The notes: a model not told the origin generated them from the letters alone. 39,626 bases of DNA from an uncultured Pseudomonadota bacterium (GCA_946885605.1 CAMPGR010000021.1:1-39626); one strand, 5' to 3'; counted from the stretch's first letter, positions 17,683 to 27,779 are shown. Program-made: numbers and translations.

Positions 17683-18975
17683 ATGAAGTCTATCAACCGA
17701 CTGTCGGCCGTTGACGCCGCAAGAAGGCTCGCAGCACGCGAAATTTCCGCCGAGCAGTATGTCAGAGCCTGCCTGGACCGCATCGACGAGCGCGAGCGCG
17801 AGGTTCGCGCTTTCGCCTTCATCAACCGCGAGGGCGCGATTGCGCGCGCTAAGCAGCTTGACGCCGGGCCGGTGCTCGCGGCGCTGCACGGCCTCACCCT
17901 CGGCATCAAGGACGTATTCGACACTCACGACATGCCCACGCAAGGCGGATCGAAAGCGTTCGAGGGCTACCGGCCCGAACACGACGCGGGATGCATCGCC
18001 TACGCGCGCAAGGTCGGCGCGGTCATGCTCGGCAAGACGGTCACCGCGGAACTCGCCACGTTCCCGGCCAACGAGACGCGCAACCCGCTCAACCTCGCGC
18101 ATACTCCCGGCGGCTCCTCCTCCGGTTCGGCGGCCGCCGTCGCGGACTTCATGGTGGCAGCGGCCACGGGTTCCCAGCAATTCGGATCGCTCATCCGGCC
18201 CGCCGGCTATTGTGGCGTCGTGGCCTACAAGCCCACCTACAACCTGATTCCCAAGCGCGGCGTATGGGCAAATTCGGATTCGTGCGATACCTTGGGCGTG
18301 ATCGCGCGCACCGTGCCTGACGTGGCGCTTGTTGTGAGCGCGATGGTCGAGTTTCCGGGGCTGCGCGCGTTCGTGGACCGCGCCGATGAGGTGCCGGCAC
18401 CGAAGGTCGGTCTCTGCCGTTCCTACGAGTGGGACAAATGCGATCAGCACATGCAAGCCGCATTTGAAGCCGCGGGTGCAACGCTCGCCGCGGTGGGCGC
18501 GAAGGTAACCGAGATCGTGCTTCCCGAGCCCTTCCGCGGCATGGCGGAGGCGCAGAAGCTGGTGTCGAATTTCGAGATGAGCCGCGGCTTCTCGGATGTC
18601 GTCATTCGCTTCGGCGACAAGCTGAGAAAGCCGCTGCACGACCGCAGCATCGCGGGCCTCAAGATCACCGGCGAGGAGTATCAGCGCGCACAGGCGCTGG
18701 GACGGAAGTGCCGGCAGGTGTTCAGCGACGTGCTGGGCGATTGCGACGTGGTTCTCACTCCGGCGGCGACCGGAGAAGCGCCCAGGGGCATCGACAATAC
18801 CGGAGACCCGATCATGAACGGCGTATGGAGCTTTCTGCACACGCCTTGCGTATCGGTGAACGGCGGATACGGCCCGAACGGCCTTCCGCTCGGGATGCAG
18901 GTCGTGGGCCGGCTCGATGACGACGCTAGGACGCTCGCCTGCGCGCACTGGGTGCACCGTCATCTGGGTCGCTGA
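17683..18975 (+). CDS. Amidase-signature (AS) family amidase
   Basis: A 430-residue hydrolase of amide bonds using a Ser-cisSer-Lys triad. By motif and spacing the triad is K76 (LGIKD), S145 (GGSSSGS) and S169 (FGSLIRPAGYCG); the distances 69 and 24 equal those of malonamidase E2 (K62, S131, S155). The nucleophile loop reads TGSQQFGSLIRPA instead of the usual GTxTGGSIRxPA or GTQTxGSVIRPA, so the oxyanion-loop residues differ. This may reflect a special substrate. The ATG at 17683 has AAGGA 6 bp upstream. It ends convergently with the Mo-hydroxylase cluster. A role in hydrolysing an amide intermediate is inferred. Confidence 0.9.
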   Translation: MKSINRLSAVDAARRLAAREISAEQYVRACLDRIDEREREVRAFAFINREGAIARAKQLDAGPVLAALHGLTLGIKDVFDTHDMPTQGGSKAFEGYRPEHDAGCIAYARKVGAVMLGKTVTAELATFPANETRNPLNLAHTPGGSSSGSAAAVADFMVAAATGSQQFGSLIRPAGYCGVVAYKPTYNLIPKRGVWANSDSCDTLGVIARTVPDVALVVSAMVEFPGLRAFVDRADEVPAPKVGLCRSYEWDKCDQHMQAAFEAAGATLAAVGAKVTEIVLPEPFRGMAEAQKLVSNFEMSRGFSDVVIRFGDKLRKPLHDRSIAGLKITGEEYQRAQALGRKCRQVFSDVLGDCDVVLTPAATGEAPRGIDNTGDPIMNGVWSFLHTPCVSVNGGYGPNGLPLGMQVVGRLDDDARTLACAHWVHRHLGR

Positions 18976-19050
18976 AAAAGCGCGGTTGGAAAGAAGGAAC
19001 AACGCCGCCCCGCGCGGCAACAGTGCGTCAAGAGGAAGGTGAGGCGCTGC

Positions 19051-20270
<1,220 letters not shown>

Positions 20271-20274
<4 letters not shown>

Positions 20275-21104
20275 GCCTCCGCTGCCTGAACGATGGCGCG
20301 CTTGAGGGCGACGATATGCAAGCGTCTGTCCACCACATCGGTCATGCCCGCCGCATCGAGCGCCTGCGCTGCAACATCTTCGTTGAAGCCATCCGCGGCG
20401 TGAGGGCCGCCGCGCACCAAAGGAGCGGCGTCGGAAAACACGATGGGAAGGGACTCGGTTGCGCCCATCACCGCCCGGAATACCGCGCGCTCGGGGTCGT
20501 GCAGCACTGCGCCGATCGCCTGTGCCATCTCGCCTGTTTTTCGAGCGACCTTGTAATAGCCCCAGCGTGCGCGCTTGGAAAAGCGCGGTATCTTTATCGC
20601 CTCGATCACCTCACCGGGCTCGAGTGCGGTCTCGAATGCACCGGTCATCAACGCGGCGGCGGCCAGCGTGCGCCGCCCGGCCGGGCCGCGTATCGATACA
20701 TCAGCGCCCATCGCCGCGAGGCAGGAGATCCAGTCGGCGGCGGGATCGGCGTGGGCGAGGCTGCCGCCCAGCGTGCCGCGATTGCGCACGGCGCGATACG
20801 CGATCTCGCGCGCAACGCCGGGGAGCGCGCCGCGGGTCAAGTCCGGTATGCGTCCGTCCTCGATGTCGGCGTGCGTCACACATGCGCCGAGCGTGATCGC
20901 CTCGGCGCGCTCTTCGACGCGCTTCAGTTCGGGGATATGCGTAATGTCGATCAGCACATCGGGTTGTGCGAGCCTCAGGTTCAGCATGGGGCCGAGCGAT
21001 TGGCCGCCGGCCAGGATCTTGATGGTGAGATCCGAGCGCGACGTGAGCGCGATGACGCCATTCAGGTCGCCGGGGCGCTCGTACTCGAAAGCGGATGCCT
21101 TCAC
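20271..21104 (-). CDS. Molybdenum hydroxylase FAD-binding medium subunit (CoxM-like)
   Basis: A 277-residue FAD subunit passing electrons from the Fe-S clusters. It begins KASAFEYERPGDLNGVIAL and has the two FAD motifs AGGQSLGPMLNLRLAQP (32-48) and TLGGSLAHADPAAD (111-124). Start GTG at 21104 overlaps the TGA of the large-subunit gene (GTGA), and its own stop overlaps the ATG of the Fe-S gene (ATGA). The order large-FAD-FeS is therefore fully coupled. A longer frame to 22478 exists but overlaps the large-subunit gene in another phase and is spurious before residue 1 here. Confidence 0.92.
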
Positions 21105-23497
21105 CGCGCCGCCCCCTGCGCTGGTCTTGATTCGTTCTCGATGGTGCTTCTCGACGCAATGCTGCTTTGCTGCTTCGCCTGCTCGATCGCCTGCAGGATG
21201 CGTCGCGGCGTGGCGGGCGATTGCAGAATTTCGGGTGCGCCGAGCGGGCGCAGGGCGTCGTTGATCGCGTTCGTGATCGCTGCCGGCGGCGCGATCGCGC
21301 CGCCTTCGCCGAGTCCTTTCACGCCGAACTCGGTATAGGGCGACGGAATTTCCATGTGCTCGATGCGCAGCATGGGCACTTCCGTCGGCCCGGGCAGCAG
21401 GTAATCGGCAAGGGTGGACGCGAGCGGCTGTCCGGACGCGTCGAACGGCATCTCCTCGTAGAGCGCCGTGCCGATGCCCTGCGCCACGCCGCCGCAGATC
21501 TGCCCGTCCACCACCATCGGATTGACGAGTTTGCCGCCGTCTTCGACGATGAGGTAATCGAGTATCTCCACGCTGCCGGTTTCGGGATCGACGGCGACCA
21601 GCGCGGCATGCGCGGCGTAGCTGAACGTGCCCGAATCGCGCAGCGGCTTGTAGCCGACGGTCGCCTCCAGGCCGGCAGGATTGACGTGCGCCGGAAGGTC
21701 CTGCGGGCGCAGGTACCATACTCGCGCGATCTCGCTCAGCTTGATGCTGCTCGTCGGCCCGACGACTTCGCCGTCCTGCACGCGAACGACGCTCGGCTCG
21801 GCCTTTAGAAGCCACGCACCGATGCTCGCGGCGCGACGCGCGATTTCCTCGCAGGCCCGTGCCACCGCGCCGCCCGCCATCACCATCGAGCGCGACCCCC
21901 ACGTTCCCGTCGAGTATGGCGTGAAGGCGGTGTCGCCGTGCACGACTTTGATGCGGGAGAGCTCGACGCCGAGGATCTCGTGCGCGACCTGCGCGAGCGT
22001 GGTCTCCATGCTTTGCCCGTGCGAGTGGACGCCCACGCGCAACTCCAGTCCGCCGTCGGGCGTGACGCGTGCAGTGGCCTGCTCGTAGCCCGGCACCATC
22101 GGTATGCCCCATCCCGCGTAGACGGAGGTGCCGTGCGCGGCCTGCTCGCAGTAGACCGCGGTGCCGATGCCGATCAGCCGACCGTCCGGTTCGCCTTTTT
22201 TCTGGCGCGCTCGCACTGCAGGAAGATCGATCGCGGCGATCGCGCGCCGCAGCGCCTCGGGATAGTCGCCGCTGTCGAAGTGCTTTTTCGTGATGTTGTC
22301 GAACGGCATCTGCTCCGGGCGCACCAGTGCCTTCATCCGCACTTCGTGCGGCTCGATGCCGGCTTCGCGCGCGATGGCATCGAGCACGAGCTCCAGCGCG
22401 AAGCACACGCCGGTGCGGGCAACGCCGCGATAGGGAAGGATCGGGCACTTGTTGGTGGCCACCGAGTACGTCCGGCACCGATAGGCGGGGAAGTCATACG
22501 GCCCCGGCAGGATGCTCGCGACCTGCGCCGCCTCGAGACAGGCTGAAAACGGATACGACGAGTAGGCGCCCGAGTCCACCGTGGCTTCGCAATCGATGCC
22601 GATCAAGCGGCCGTCCCGATCGGCGTACCCGGCAATGCGATAGTGGTGCTCGCGGCAGTTTGCGCCCGCGGTGAGGTGCTCGCGCCGGTCCTCGATCCAG
22701 CGCACGGGGTGGTCGCAGTGCATCGCGAGCCAGCCGAGCGCGACTTCCTCGGGGAGCAGTATGCCCTTGTAGCCGAACCCGCCCCCGACGTCGGGCGCAA
22801 CGACGCGGATTTTTTCGTGGTCGAGGCCGAGGCATTCGGAGAGGCCGGTGCGCACGATGTGCGGCATCTGCGTGGCCGAATAGATGACGAGCTGTTCCAG
22901 ACGGCGATCCCACTGCGCCACCACGCCGCGTCCTTCGATGGGCGCCATGCACTGGCGCGCAGTGCTGATTTCACGCGTCACCTTGATCGGCGCATCGAGT
23001 GCCGCAGCGATGTTGATCTCGACATTCGTCTCGAGGAAGATGTTGTCGCCCCACGATTCGTGCAGCAGCGGCGTGTCCGCCTTGCGGCCGGCGAGCATGT
23101 CGTAGACGGCGGGAAGCTCTTCGAGATCGACTTCGACGAGCGCGGCGATGTCCTCTGCGCACGCACGCGTTTCCGCCACGCACATGGCGAGAAGTTCTCC
23201 GACGTAACGAACTTTTTCGGTAGCGAGCGCGGGCTGATCCGAGACCTTGAAGCCCGGCAGCCCCGATACCGCGCGGATAGGCTTCATGCCCGCGAGATCG
23301 GCCGCGGTGTAGACGTCGTTGCGGTGTTCTTCGGGTTTCCGGATGCCTCGGATACGCGCGTGCGCAAGTGGGCTGCGCACGAACGCGACGTCCTTCATCC
23401 CGGCGAGCCGCAGATCGGCCACGAATTGCCCGCGACCGCGCAGAAGACGGTCGTCCTCCTTGCGTAGGACGCTCGCGCCAACGCCTTGATCAGACAT
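21101..23497 (-). CDS. Molybdenum hydroxylase large (Mo-cofactor) subunit, xanthine dehydrogenase / CoxL-like
   Basis: A 798-residue catalytic subunit. Landmarks: N-terminal LRKEDDRLLRGRGQFVADL, DVGGGFGYKG (236-245), PYRGVARTGVCF (355-366), GVHSHGQSMETT, and the catalytic glutamate E731 in VKGLGEGGAIAPPAAI. The CO-dehydrogenase active-site signature AYxCSFR is absent and the YRGAGRPE form II motif is replaced by YRGVARTG. It is therefore not a form I CO dehydrogenase. It probably hydroxylates a carbon next to N in a heterocycle or oxidises an aldehyde; the exact substrate is unknown. The start at the ATG at 23497 has only a weak purine stretch upstream, 24 bp after the GntR stop. Confidence 0.9.
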   Translation of the reverse strand: MSDQGVGASVLRKEDDRLLRGRGQFVADLRLAGMKDVAFVRSPLAHARIRGIRKPEEHRNDVYTAADLAGMKPIRAVSGLPGFKVSDQPALATEKVRYVGELLAMCVAETRACAEDIAALVEVDLEELPAVYDMLAGRKADTPLLHESWGDNIFLETNVEINIAAALDAPIKVTREISTARQCMAPIEGRGVVAQWDRRLEQLVIYSATQMPHIVRTGLSECLGLDHEKIRVVAPDVGGGFGYKGILLPEEVALGWLAMHCDHPVRWIEDRREHLTAGANCREHHYRIAGYADRDGRLIGIDCEATVDSGAYSSYPFSACLEAAQVASILPGPYDFPAYRCRTYSVATNKCPILPYRGVARTGVCFALELVLDAIAREAGIEPHEVRMKALVRPEQMPFDNITKKHFDSGDYPEALRRAIAAIDLPAVRARQKKGEPDGRLIGIGTAVYCEQAAHGTSVYAGWGIPMVPGYEQATARVTPDGGLELRVGVHSHGQSMETTLAQVAHEILGVELSRIKVVHGDTAFTPYSTGTWGSRSMVMAGGAVARACEEIARRAASIGAWLLKAEPSVVRVQDGEVVGPTSSIKLSEIARVWYLRPQDLPAHVNPAGLEATVGYKPLRDSGTFSYAAHAALVAVDPETGSVEILDYLIVEDGGKLVNPMVVDGQICGGVAQGIGTALYEEMPFDASGQPLASTLADYLLPGPTEVPMLRIEHMEIPSPYTEFGVKGLGEGGAIAPPAAITNAINDALRPLGAPEILQSPATPRRILQAIEQAKQQSSIASRSTIENESRPAQGAAR

Positions 23498-23521
23498 AGG
23501 TCTGCTCTTTCGCTTCCATCA

Positions 23522-24364
23522 TCAATGCATGGCCCCCCGGCTGCGCACCTTGCCTTTGCGTTTCCGCGCCCGGGATTTCCCGTTCGGTTCAGCATTGGCG
23601 GGGGTCGCTGATGCCACTTTTCGCTTGGAAGGCCCCAAAAGCTCGATGTAGAGCTTGACGCAGTCGTTGCGGTAAATGATGTTGGCTACATAGACGGCAG
23701 TGCCCGTGTTGTCGATGACGACGCAGCGGCATTCGGCGGTCGGCGCGCCTAGAGGAACCTGCAGCAGCGCGGCGGTATCGGGATCCGCGGTGCCGATGAC
23801 GAGCGTCTGGTGGGCCTGGCTCACGTTCACGTCTTCGAGGCTCGCGAGCACCGGCAGCGCGGTATGCGTGCGGAATGCCTCCGGATCGCGATCGTAGATT
23901 CTGCGGTCGAGGTGTAGATTCACCACCGCGTAAGGCATGTTGTCCTTGAGCTGCACGCTGCGCAGGAAGACGTACTCCGCGGCAGGACTGCCGTCCTCGT
24001 CGGACAGCGCCGGCATCGCGGGCGGGTTCTGCACATTGATGAGGCGCGGCACGTTGCTCTTTATCGGCGCGATCAGCGAAGCCCAGGACGTTTCGAGACG
24101 CAGCCAATGCTTGTTCTGCGCTTTGTCGGTGACGAAAGTGCCCCGCCCCTGCTGTCGCTGAACCAGGCCTTCCCTTTCGAGCAACTCGATCGCAAGCCTG
24201 ACCGTGACGCGGGCCACTTCGAACTCGCGCTCCAGCTCTTCCAGTGTGGAAATCTTGTGGCCCGGCCCCCAGCGGCCGCTGCCGATGCGCTGCCGCAGCG
24301 CGGATGCGATCTGAATATAGAGCGGCACCGCGCTTCTCGCGTACATTGCCTTCAACTTGGACAT
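23522..24364 (-). CDS. GntR-family transcriptional regulator with UTRA (HutC-type) ligand domain
   Basis: About 280 residues. N-terminal winged helix (VPLYIQIASALRQRIGSGRW, LEREFEVARVTVRLAIELLEREGLVQRQQGRGTFV) followed by a UTRA domain that binds a small effector. The basic C-terminal tail (KSRARKRKGKVRSRG) is unusual. I take the ATG at 24364 rather than 24394 because GAAGG lies 7 bp upstream of it. The earlier ATG would overlap the PxpC stop. It lies between the pxpBC genes and the Mo-hydroxylase genes and is the only regulator seen, so it probably controls this cluster and perhaps the neighbouring pxpA/F420 and liv promoters. Confidence 0.9.
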   Translation of the reverse strand: MSKLKAMYARSAVPLYIQIASALRQRIGSGRWGPGHKISTLEELEREFEVARVTVRLAIELLEREGLVQRQQGRGTFVTDKAQNKHWLRLETSWASLIAPIKSNVPRLINVQNPPAMPALSDEDGSPAAEYVFLRSVQLKDNMPYAVVNLHLDRRIYDRDPEAFRTHTALPVLASLEDVNVSQAHQTLVIGTADPDTAALLQVPLGAPTAECRCVVIDNTGTAVYVANIIYRNDCVKLYIELLGPSKRKVASATPANAEPNGKSRARKRKGKVRSRGAMH

Positions 24365-24383
24365 GAGTTCGCCTTCACCACTA

Positions 24384-25361
24384 TCACGCGGCATTGTCGC
24401 ATACGACGTTACGCAGACGGCTGATCTGCTCCTCTATCACAGCTTCCTGGCGTCTGCGCAACCGCTCGGCTTCGAGTACGTCCACGGCGACGAACCGCAT
24501 CGTCCGGCCCGGCCGGCGCCGTCCCACGACCGGCAGATCGGCTGAAACGACGGTCGCGATCTTCGGGTATCCGCCCGTAGTCTGGTTGTCCACCATGAGC
24601 ACGATGGGAAGGCCGGTGCCGGGCACCTGGATCGAACCCGACACCACGCCGTCCGAGACGATGTTGTAATCGTTCGCATGCTCGATCGTCGGGCCGTCGA
24701 GCCGAAACCCCATCCGATCGGCTTGCGGCGACACGGTGTAGAGCGCTGAAAGAAAAGTGTCGAGACCGCGGTCCGTAAAGTAATCGTCCTGTGGCCCGAG
24801 CACGACGCGGACCGGCTGATCGAAACCGGGATCGAACGGTTCCGCGAGTGCAAGCTCGTCGCGTGCGTCCACCGTTGCGGACGCGAGCGGCACGCTGTCG
24901 CCTTTCTGGAGCCGCCGTCCCTCGAGGCCACCGATCGCGCCGCGCACATACGTGGACAGGCTGCCGAGCACGGGCGCAATCGCGAGCCCGCCCTCGACCG
25001 CGATGTAGGCGCAGGCGGAATCCACGAGCGGGCCGATGCGGAAAACGTCGCCCTGGGTAAGCCGCACACTTTGACCCGCGGGAACCCGCCGCGCGGGATG
25101 CGAGCGCATCTCGATGCTGGCGCTGCAACCGACGAGCGCAATTCGCACCGATTCGGCGACGACCTCGCACATCGGGCCCTGGAGCAGCAACTCGAGCCCC
25201 GGCGCGTCGGGAAGATTGCCGACCAGCGCATTGCCGAGCCGCAGGCTGACCGGGTCGAGCGGCCCCGAGGCGGGAATGCCGATGTCCTGATATCCGACAC
25301 GCCGCACGCCCTGTATGGTCGTGTGCGGCCCCGGCGAGATAATTTTCAACGCGGCGGTCAT
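24384..25361 (-). CDS. pxpC: 5-oxoprolinase subunit C (biotin-dependent carboxyltransferase-like, KipA family)
   Basis: 325 residues, of the KipA/AHS2 family. Features are SPGPHTTIQGVRRVGYQDIGIPASGPLDPVSLRLGNALVGN at the N-terminus, LVGCSASIEM, and MGFRLDGPTIEH...SDGVVSGSIQVPGTGLPIVLMVDNQTTGGYPKIATV, all hallmarks. With PxpA and PxpB it hydrolyses 5-oxoproline to glutamate using ATP. Related trios act on other lactams. The ATG at 25361 overlaps the pxpB stop (ATGA). A longer frame to 25394 is possible but would overlap pxpB further. Confidence 0.92.
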   Translation of the reverse strand: MTAALKIISPGPHTTIQGVRRVGYQDIGIPASGPLDPVSLRLGNALVGNLPDAPGLELLLQGPMCEVVAESVRIALVGCSASIEMRSHPARRVPAGQSVRLTQGDVFRIGPLVDSACAYIAVEGGLAIAPVLGSLSTYVRGAIGGLEGRRLQKGDSVPLASATVDARDELALAEPFDPGFDQPVRVVLGPQDDYFTDRGLDTFLSALYTVSPQADRMGFRLDGPTIEHANDYNIVSDGVVSGSIQVPGTGLPIVLMVDNQTTGGYPKIATVVSADLPVVGRRRPGRTMRFVAVDVLEAERLRRRQEAVIEEQISRLRNVVCDNAA

Positions 25362-26080
25362 TGCGAAGTGGTTTCGCACGGAATGCGGTAGCAACCGGCG
25401 GCCACCGCTGCCTGAATCTCGTCAAACTGCGCGCTGTCGATGGGCTCGAAAATCACTTCGTCGCCTGCGGCAAGCAGCGCCGGCCGCTGCCAGCTCAAGT
25501 CGAACAGTCGCACCGGTGTCGCGCCGATCAAATGCCATCCGCCGGGGCTCTCGACCGGATAGATCGCCGTCATCCCCGCCGCAATCGCGATGGAGCCGGC
25601 CGGCACGCGCACCCGCGGATCGGTGCGGCGCGGAAGCGCGAGCTGCTGCGGCAGATCGCCCATGTACGGAAAGCCCGGCGAAAATCCCACCATGTACACT
25701 TGGTAGTGCGTCCCGCTATGCAGACGAACGACCTCCGCCGTTCCAAGCGCCGTGCGTTGCGCCACTTCTTCCAGATCGGGACCATGACGCTCCGTGTAGC
25801 AGGCCGGAATCCGCCACAGCTGCGTCTGCCGCGCTGCTCCGGAAACGTGCTCCAGTAGAGGCCCTATGGCCGCCGTGACGGCGGCGCTGTCGGTCACCAG
25901 CGGATCGTAGTGAATCATCAGCGACCGGAACGTCGGCACCGTCTCCACTACGCCCGGTATGCGTGTTGCGCGCACCGCCTCGTTGAGCCGCAGCACGCGC
26001 TCGCTCAACACGCGGTCGATGCGTGCGCCGAACTCCACCACGAGCGCCGTATCGCCGCAGGGAAGGAAACGCACGCTCAT
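25358..26080 (-). CDS. pxpB: 5-oxoprolinase subunit B (KipI family)
   Basis: 240 residues, AHS1/KipI family: VRFLPCGDTALVVEFG at the start and YMVGFSPGFPYMGDLP...LPRRTDPRVRVPAGSIAIAAGMTAIYPVESPGGWHLIG, the full signature block. Works with PxpC encoded by the overlapping downstream gene. It is transcribed away from pxpA, which lies across a 196-bp divergent region. PxpABC genes are more often arranged in one direction. No strong ribosome site is visible before the ATG at 26080. Confidence 0.92.
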   Translation of the reverse strand: MSVRFLPCGDTALVVEFGARIDRVLSERVLRLNEAVRATRIPGVVETVPTFRSLMIHYDPLVTDSAAVTAAIGPLLEHVSGAARQTQLWRIPACYTERHGPDLEEVAQRTALGTAEVVRLHSGTHYQVYMVGFSPGFPYMGDLPQQLALPRRTDPRVRVPAGSIAIAAGMTAIYPVESPGGWHLIGATPVRLFDLSWQRPALLAAGDEVIFEPIDSAQFDEIQAAVAAGCYRIPCETTSQ

Positions 26081-26157
26081 CGTGTGCGGGAAATGGGATG
26101 CCCGGTACGGCCGGCCGGAAAGGATTTCATGTCAGCGTGGCGCGCCATTCAATGATA

Positions 26158-26186
26158 TTGTTATTCCATTCTTAGAACCATATAAT
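26158..26186 (+). promoter_or_regulatory. Strong candidate sigma70 promoter for pxpA and the F420 operon
   Basis: TTGTTA (26158-26163), 17-bp spacer, perfect TATAAT (26181-26186). It lies in the divergent pxpB-pxpA region and would give a leader of about 85 nt before pxpA. A TTCTTAGAA palindrome (26169-26177) sits inside the spacer and may be an operator. The segment ACCATATAAT resembles ACCATACAAT at the liv promoter (11624-11633). Confidence 0.65.
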
Positions 26187-26276
26187 TTTGCCACGCGAGG
26201 GCCTGCTCGCGCCATCATGGCGCGCATTCGCGCGTCGCGCGGACGGCCGCTGCGGAATCCAACGAATGGGCAAATC

Positions 26277-27053
26277 ATGACGATAACGGTTAACCTGAAC
26301 GCGGACATGGGCGAGGGCTTCGGCGTCTACGACATCGGCGACGATGCCGGCATCCTCAAGATCATCCGCTCGGCGAGCATCGCCTGCGGCTTCCACGCCG
26401 GCGACCCGCTCACCATGCGGCGCGTCGTGGAACTCGCGAAGCAGGAGGGCGTGAGCATCGGCGCGCATCCGGGGTTCAACGATCTCTGGGGCTTCGGCCG
26501 GCGCCGCATCGACATGGACCCGCGGCATCTCGAGTATGTCATCGCCTACCAGATCGGCGCGCTCCAGGCGATGGCGGCCTATGTCGGCGAAAAGGTGACG
26601 CACTTGAAGCCCCACGGCGCGCTCAACAACATGGCCGCGGAGAACGCGGATTACGCGATGGCGATCGGGCGCGCCATCAAGGCGGTGGACCCTGCCATCA
26701 TCTACGTCACGAACTTCGGCTCGGAAATGGAGAAGGCGGGGCGGAAACTGGGCCTCAAGGTGGCGCGCGAAGGCTACTGCGACCGCCAGTACGACGACAA
26801 CGGGAACCTCGCTTCGCGCAAGATACCGGGAACCGTGATCAAGGATCCGAAGGTCGCGGCGAAGCAGGTGGTGGACATGGTGGTGAACGGCGTCATCATC
26901 TCGCGCAACGGCAAGCGCATCGAGCAGCGCGTCGACACGCTGTGCGTCCATGGCGATGAGCCGACCGGTGTCGCCACTGCCCGTGCTGCGCGCGAAGCGC
27001 TCGAGGCGGCGGGAGTGAAGATCGTGCCGTTGCCGGAGATGAACCTCGGCTAG
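26277..27053 (+). CDS. pxpA: 5-oxoprolinase subunit A (LamB/YcsF family)
   Basis: 258 residues, the PxpA family with its N-terminal VNLNADMGEGFGVYDIGDDAGILKIIRSASIACGFHAGDP and SIGAHPGFNDLWGFGRR, then THLKPHGALNN and CVHGDEPTGV. It is the ring-opening partner of PxpB/PxpC. The ATG at 26277 fits the family start; upstream in-frame starts add 106 residues unlike the family. The ribosome site is weak. It heads the plus-strand run leading directly into F420 reductase and the cof genes, so glutamate or lactam metabolism and F420 synthesis are probably co-expressed. Confidence 0.92.
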   Translation: MTITVNLNADMGEGFGVYDIGDDAGILKIIRSASIACGFHAGDPLTMRRVVELAKQEGVSIGAHPGFNDLWGFGRRRIDMDPRHLEYVIAYQIGALQAMAAYVGEKVTHLKPHGALNNMAAENADYAMAIGRAIKAVDPAIIYVTNFGSEMEKAGRKLGLKVAREGYCDRQYDDNGNLASRKIPGTVIKDPKVAAKQVVDMVVNGVIISRNGKRIEQRVDTLCVHGDEPTGVATARAAREALEAAGVKIVPLPEMNLG

Positions 27054-27096
27054 CCGAGGGGCGGTCAACCCGGCAACATCACCCGCGGGGATCAAC

Positions 27097-27777
27097 CTGG
27101 CGCCTCACCGTCCTACGCTTGCTATCATCGGCGGCACCGGCGCGCTCGGCTCCGGACTCGCCATGCGCTGGGCGGCTGCGGGCTACCCCGTGGTGCTCGG
27201 CTCGCGTGCCCGGGAGAAAGGCGAAGGCGCTGCGCGCGAAATCATCGCGGGAAACGGTGCGCCGCCGGTGCAGGGCGATACCAACGAAGGTGCGGCGCGC
27301 GCCGCGGAAGTCGTGGTGATAGCGGTTCCCTATGCGAGCCACGATACGACGCTCGACGAAATCAGGAACGCCGTCGCGGGCAAGATCGTTGTCGATGCCG
27401 TCGTTCCGCTCGTCCCCCCCAAAGTGGCGCGGGTGCAGCTCCCGAAGCAGGGTTCCGCCGCGGAGATCGCCCAGGCGCATCTCGGTGCCCGCGTGCGGGT
27501 GGTTTCAGCTTTTCACAATATCGCCGCCGCAAAGCTCAAGGCGGGCGGCACGATCGAGTGCGACGTGCTCGTCTTCGGCGATGATCGCGCCGCGCGTGAC
27601 CTCGTCATCACCCTCGCTGAGGCGCTTGGCACGCGCGGCATCGATGGCGGGCCACTCGCCAACTCCGCGGCCGCGGAAGCGCTGACTTCGGTACTGATTG
27701 GTATCAACCGGCGTTACAAGATCGATGGCGCGGGCATTCGGATTACGGGAGTTCCGGGCGGCACGCCGACCGCGTAA
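27097..27777 (+). CDS. NADPH-dependent F420 reductase; non-canonical start
   Basis: Transfers hydride between NADPH and F420, here most likely making F420H2 for the LLM enzyme. The frame reads PTLAIIGGTGALGSGLAMRW, the Rossmann GGTGxLGxG motif, followed by VVLGSR, VVIAVPYA, VVSAFHNIAAAKL and a C-terminal NSAAAEALTSVLIGINRRYKI, all typical of the family. The first ATG in frame (27163) lies after the nucleotide-binding loop and would destroy it. Upstream in frame there is no ATG, GTG or TTG back to the pxpA stop. The best candidate is CTG at 27097, with GGGG 6 bp before it (226 residues). CofE starts 2 bp after its stop. Confidence 0.85.
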   Translation: MAPHRPTLAIIGGTGALGSGLAMRWAAAGYPVVLGSRAREKGEGAAREIIAGNGAPPVQGDTNEGAARAAEVVVIAVPYASHDTTLDEIRNAVAGKIVVDAVVPLVPPKVARVQLPKQGSAAEIAQAHLGARVRVVSAFHNIAAAKLKAGGTIECDVLVFGDDRAARDLVITLAEALGTRGIDGGPLANSAAAEALTSVLIGINRRYKIDGAGIRITGVPGGTPTA

Positions 27778-27779
27778 GC

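Noticed and set aside
21105..22478. Upstream extension of the FAD-subunit frame to 22478.
   Set aside because: The added 458 codons lie over the large-subunit gene in another phase and are low-complexity. The GTG at 21104, overlapping the large-subunit stop, gives the family N-terminus.
21101..23497. Annotation as aerobic carbon monoxide dehydrogenase (coxLMS).
   Set aside because: The AYxCSFR active-site loop of true CO dehydrogenase is absent, and the gene order and context are those of a catabolic hydroxylase.
23490..23518. Very short frame (ATGATGGAAGCG...) between the regulator stop and the large-subunit start.
   Set aside because: Only about ten codons with no ribosome site of its own; no evidence that it is translated.
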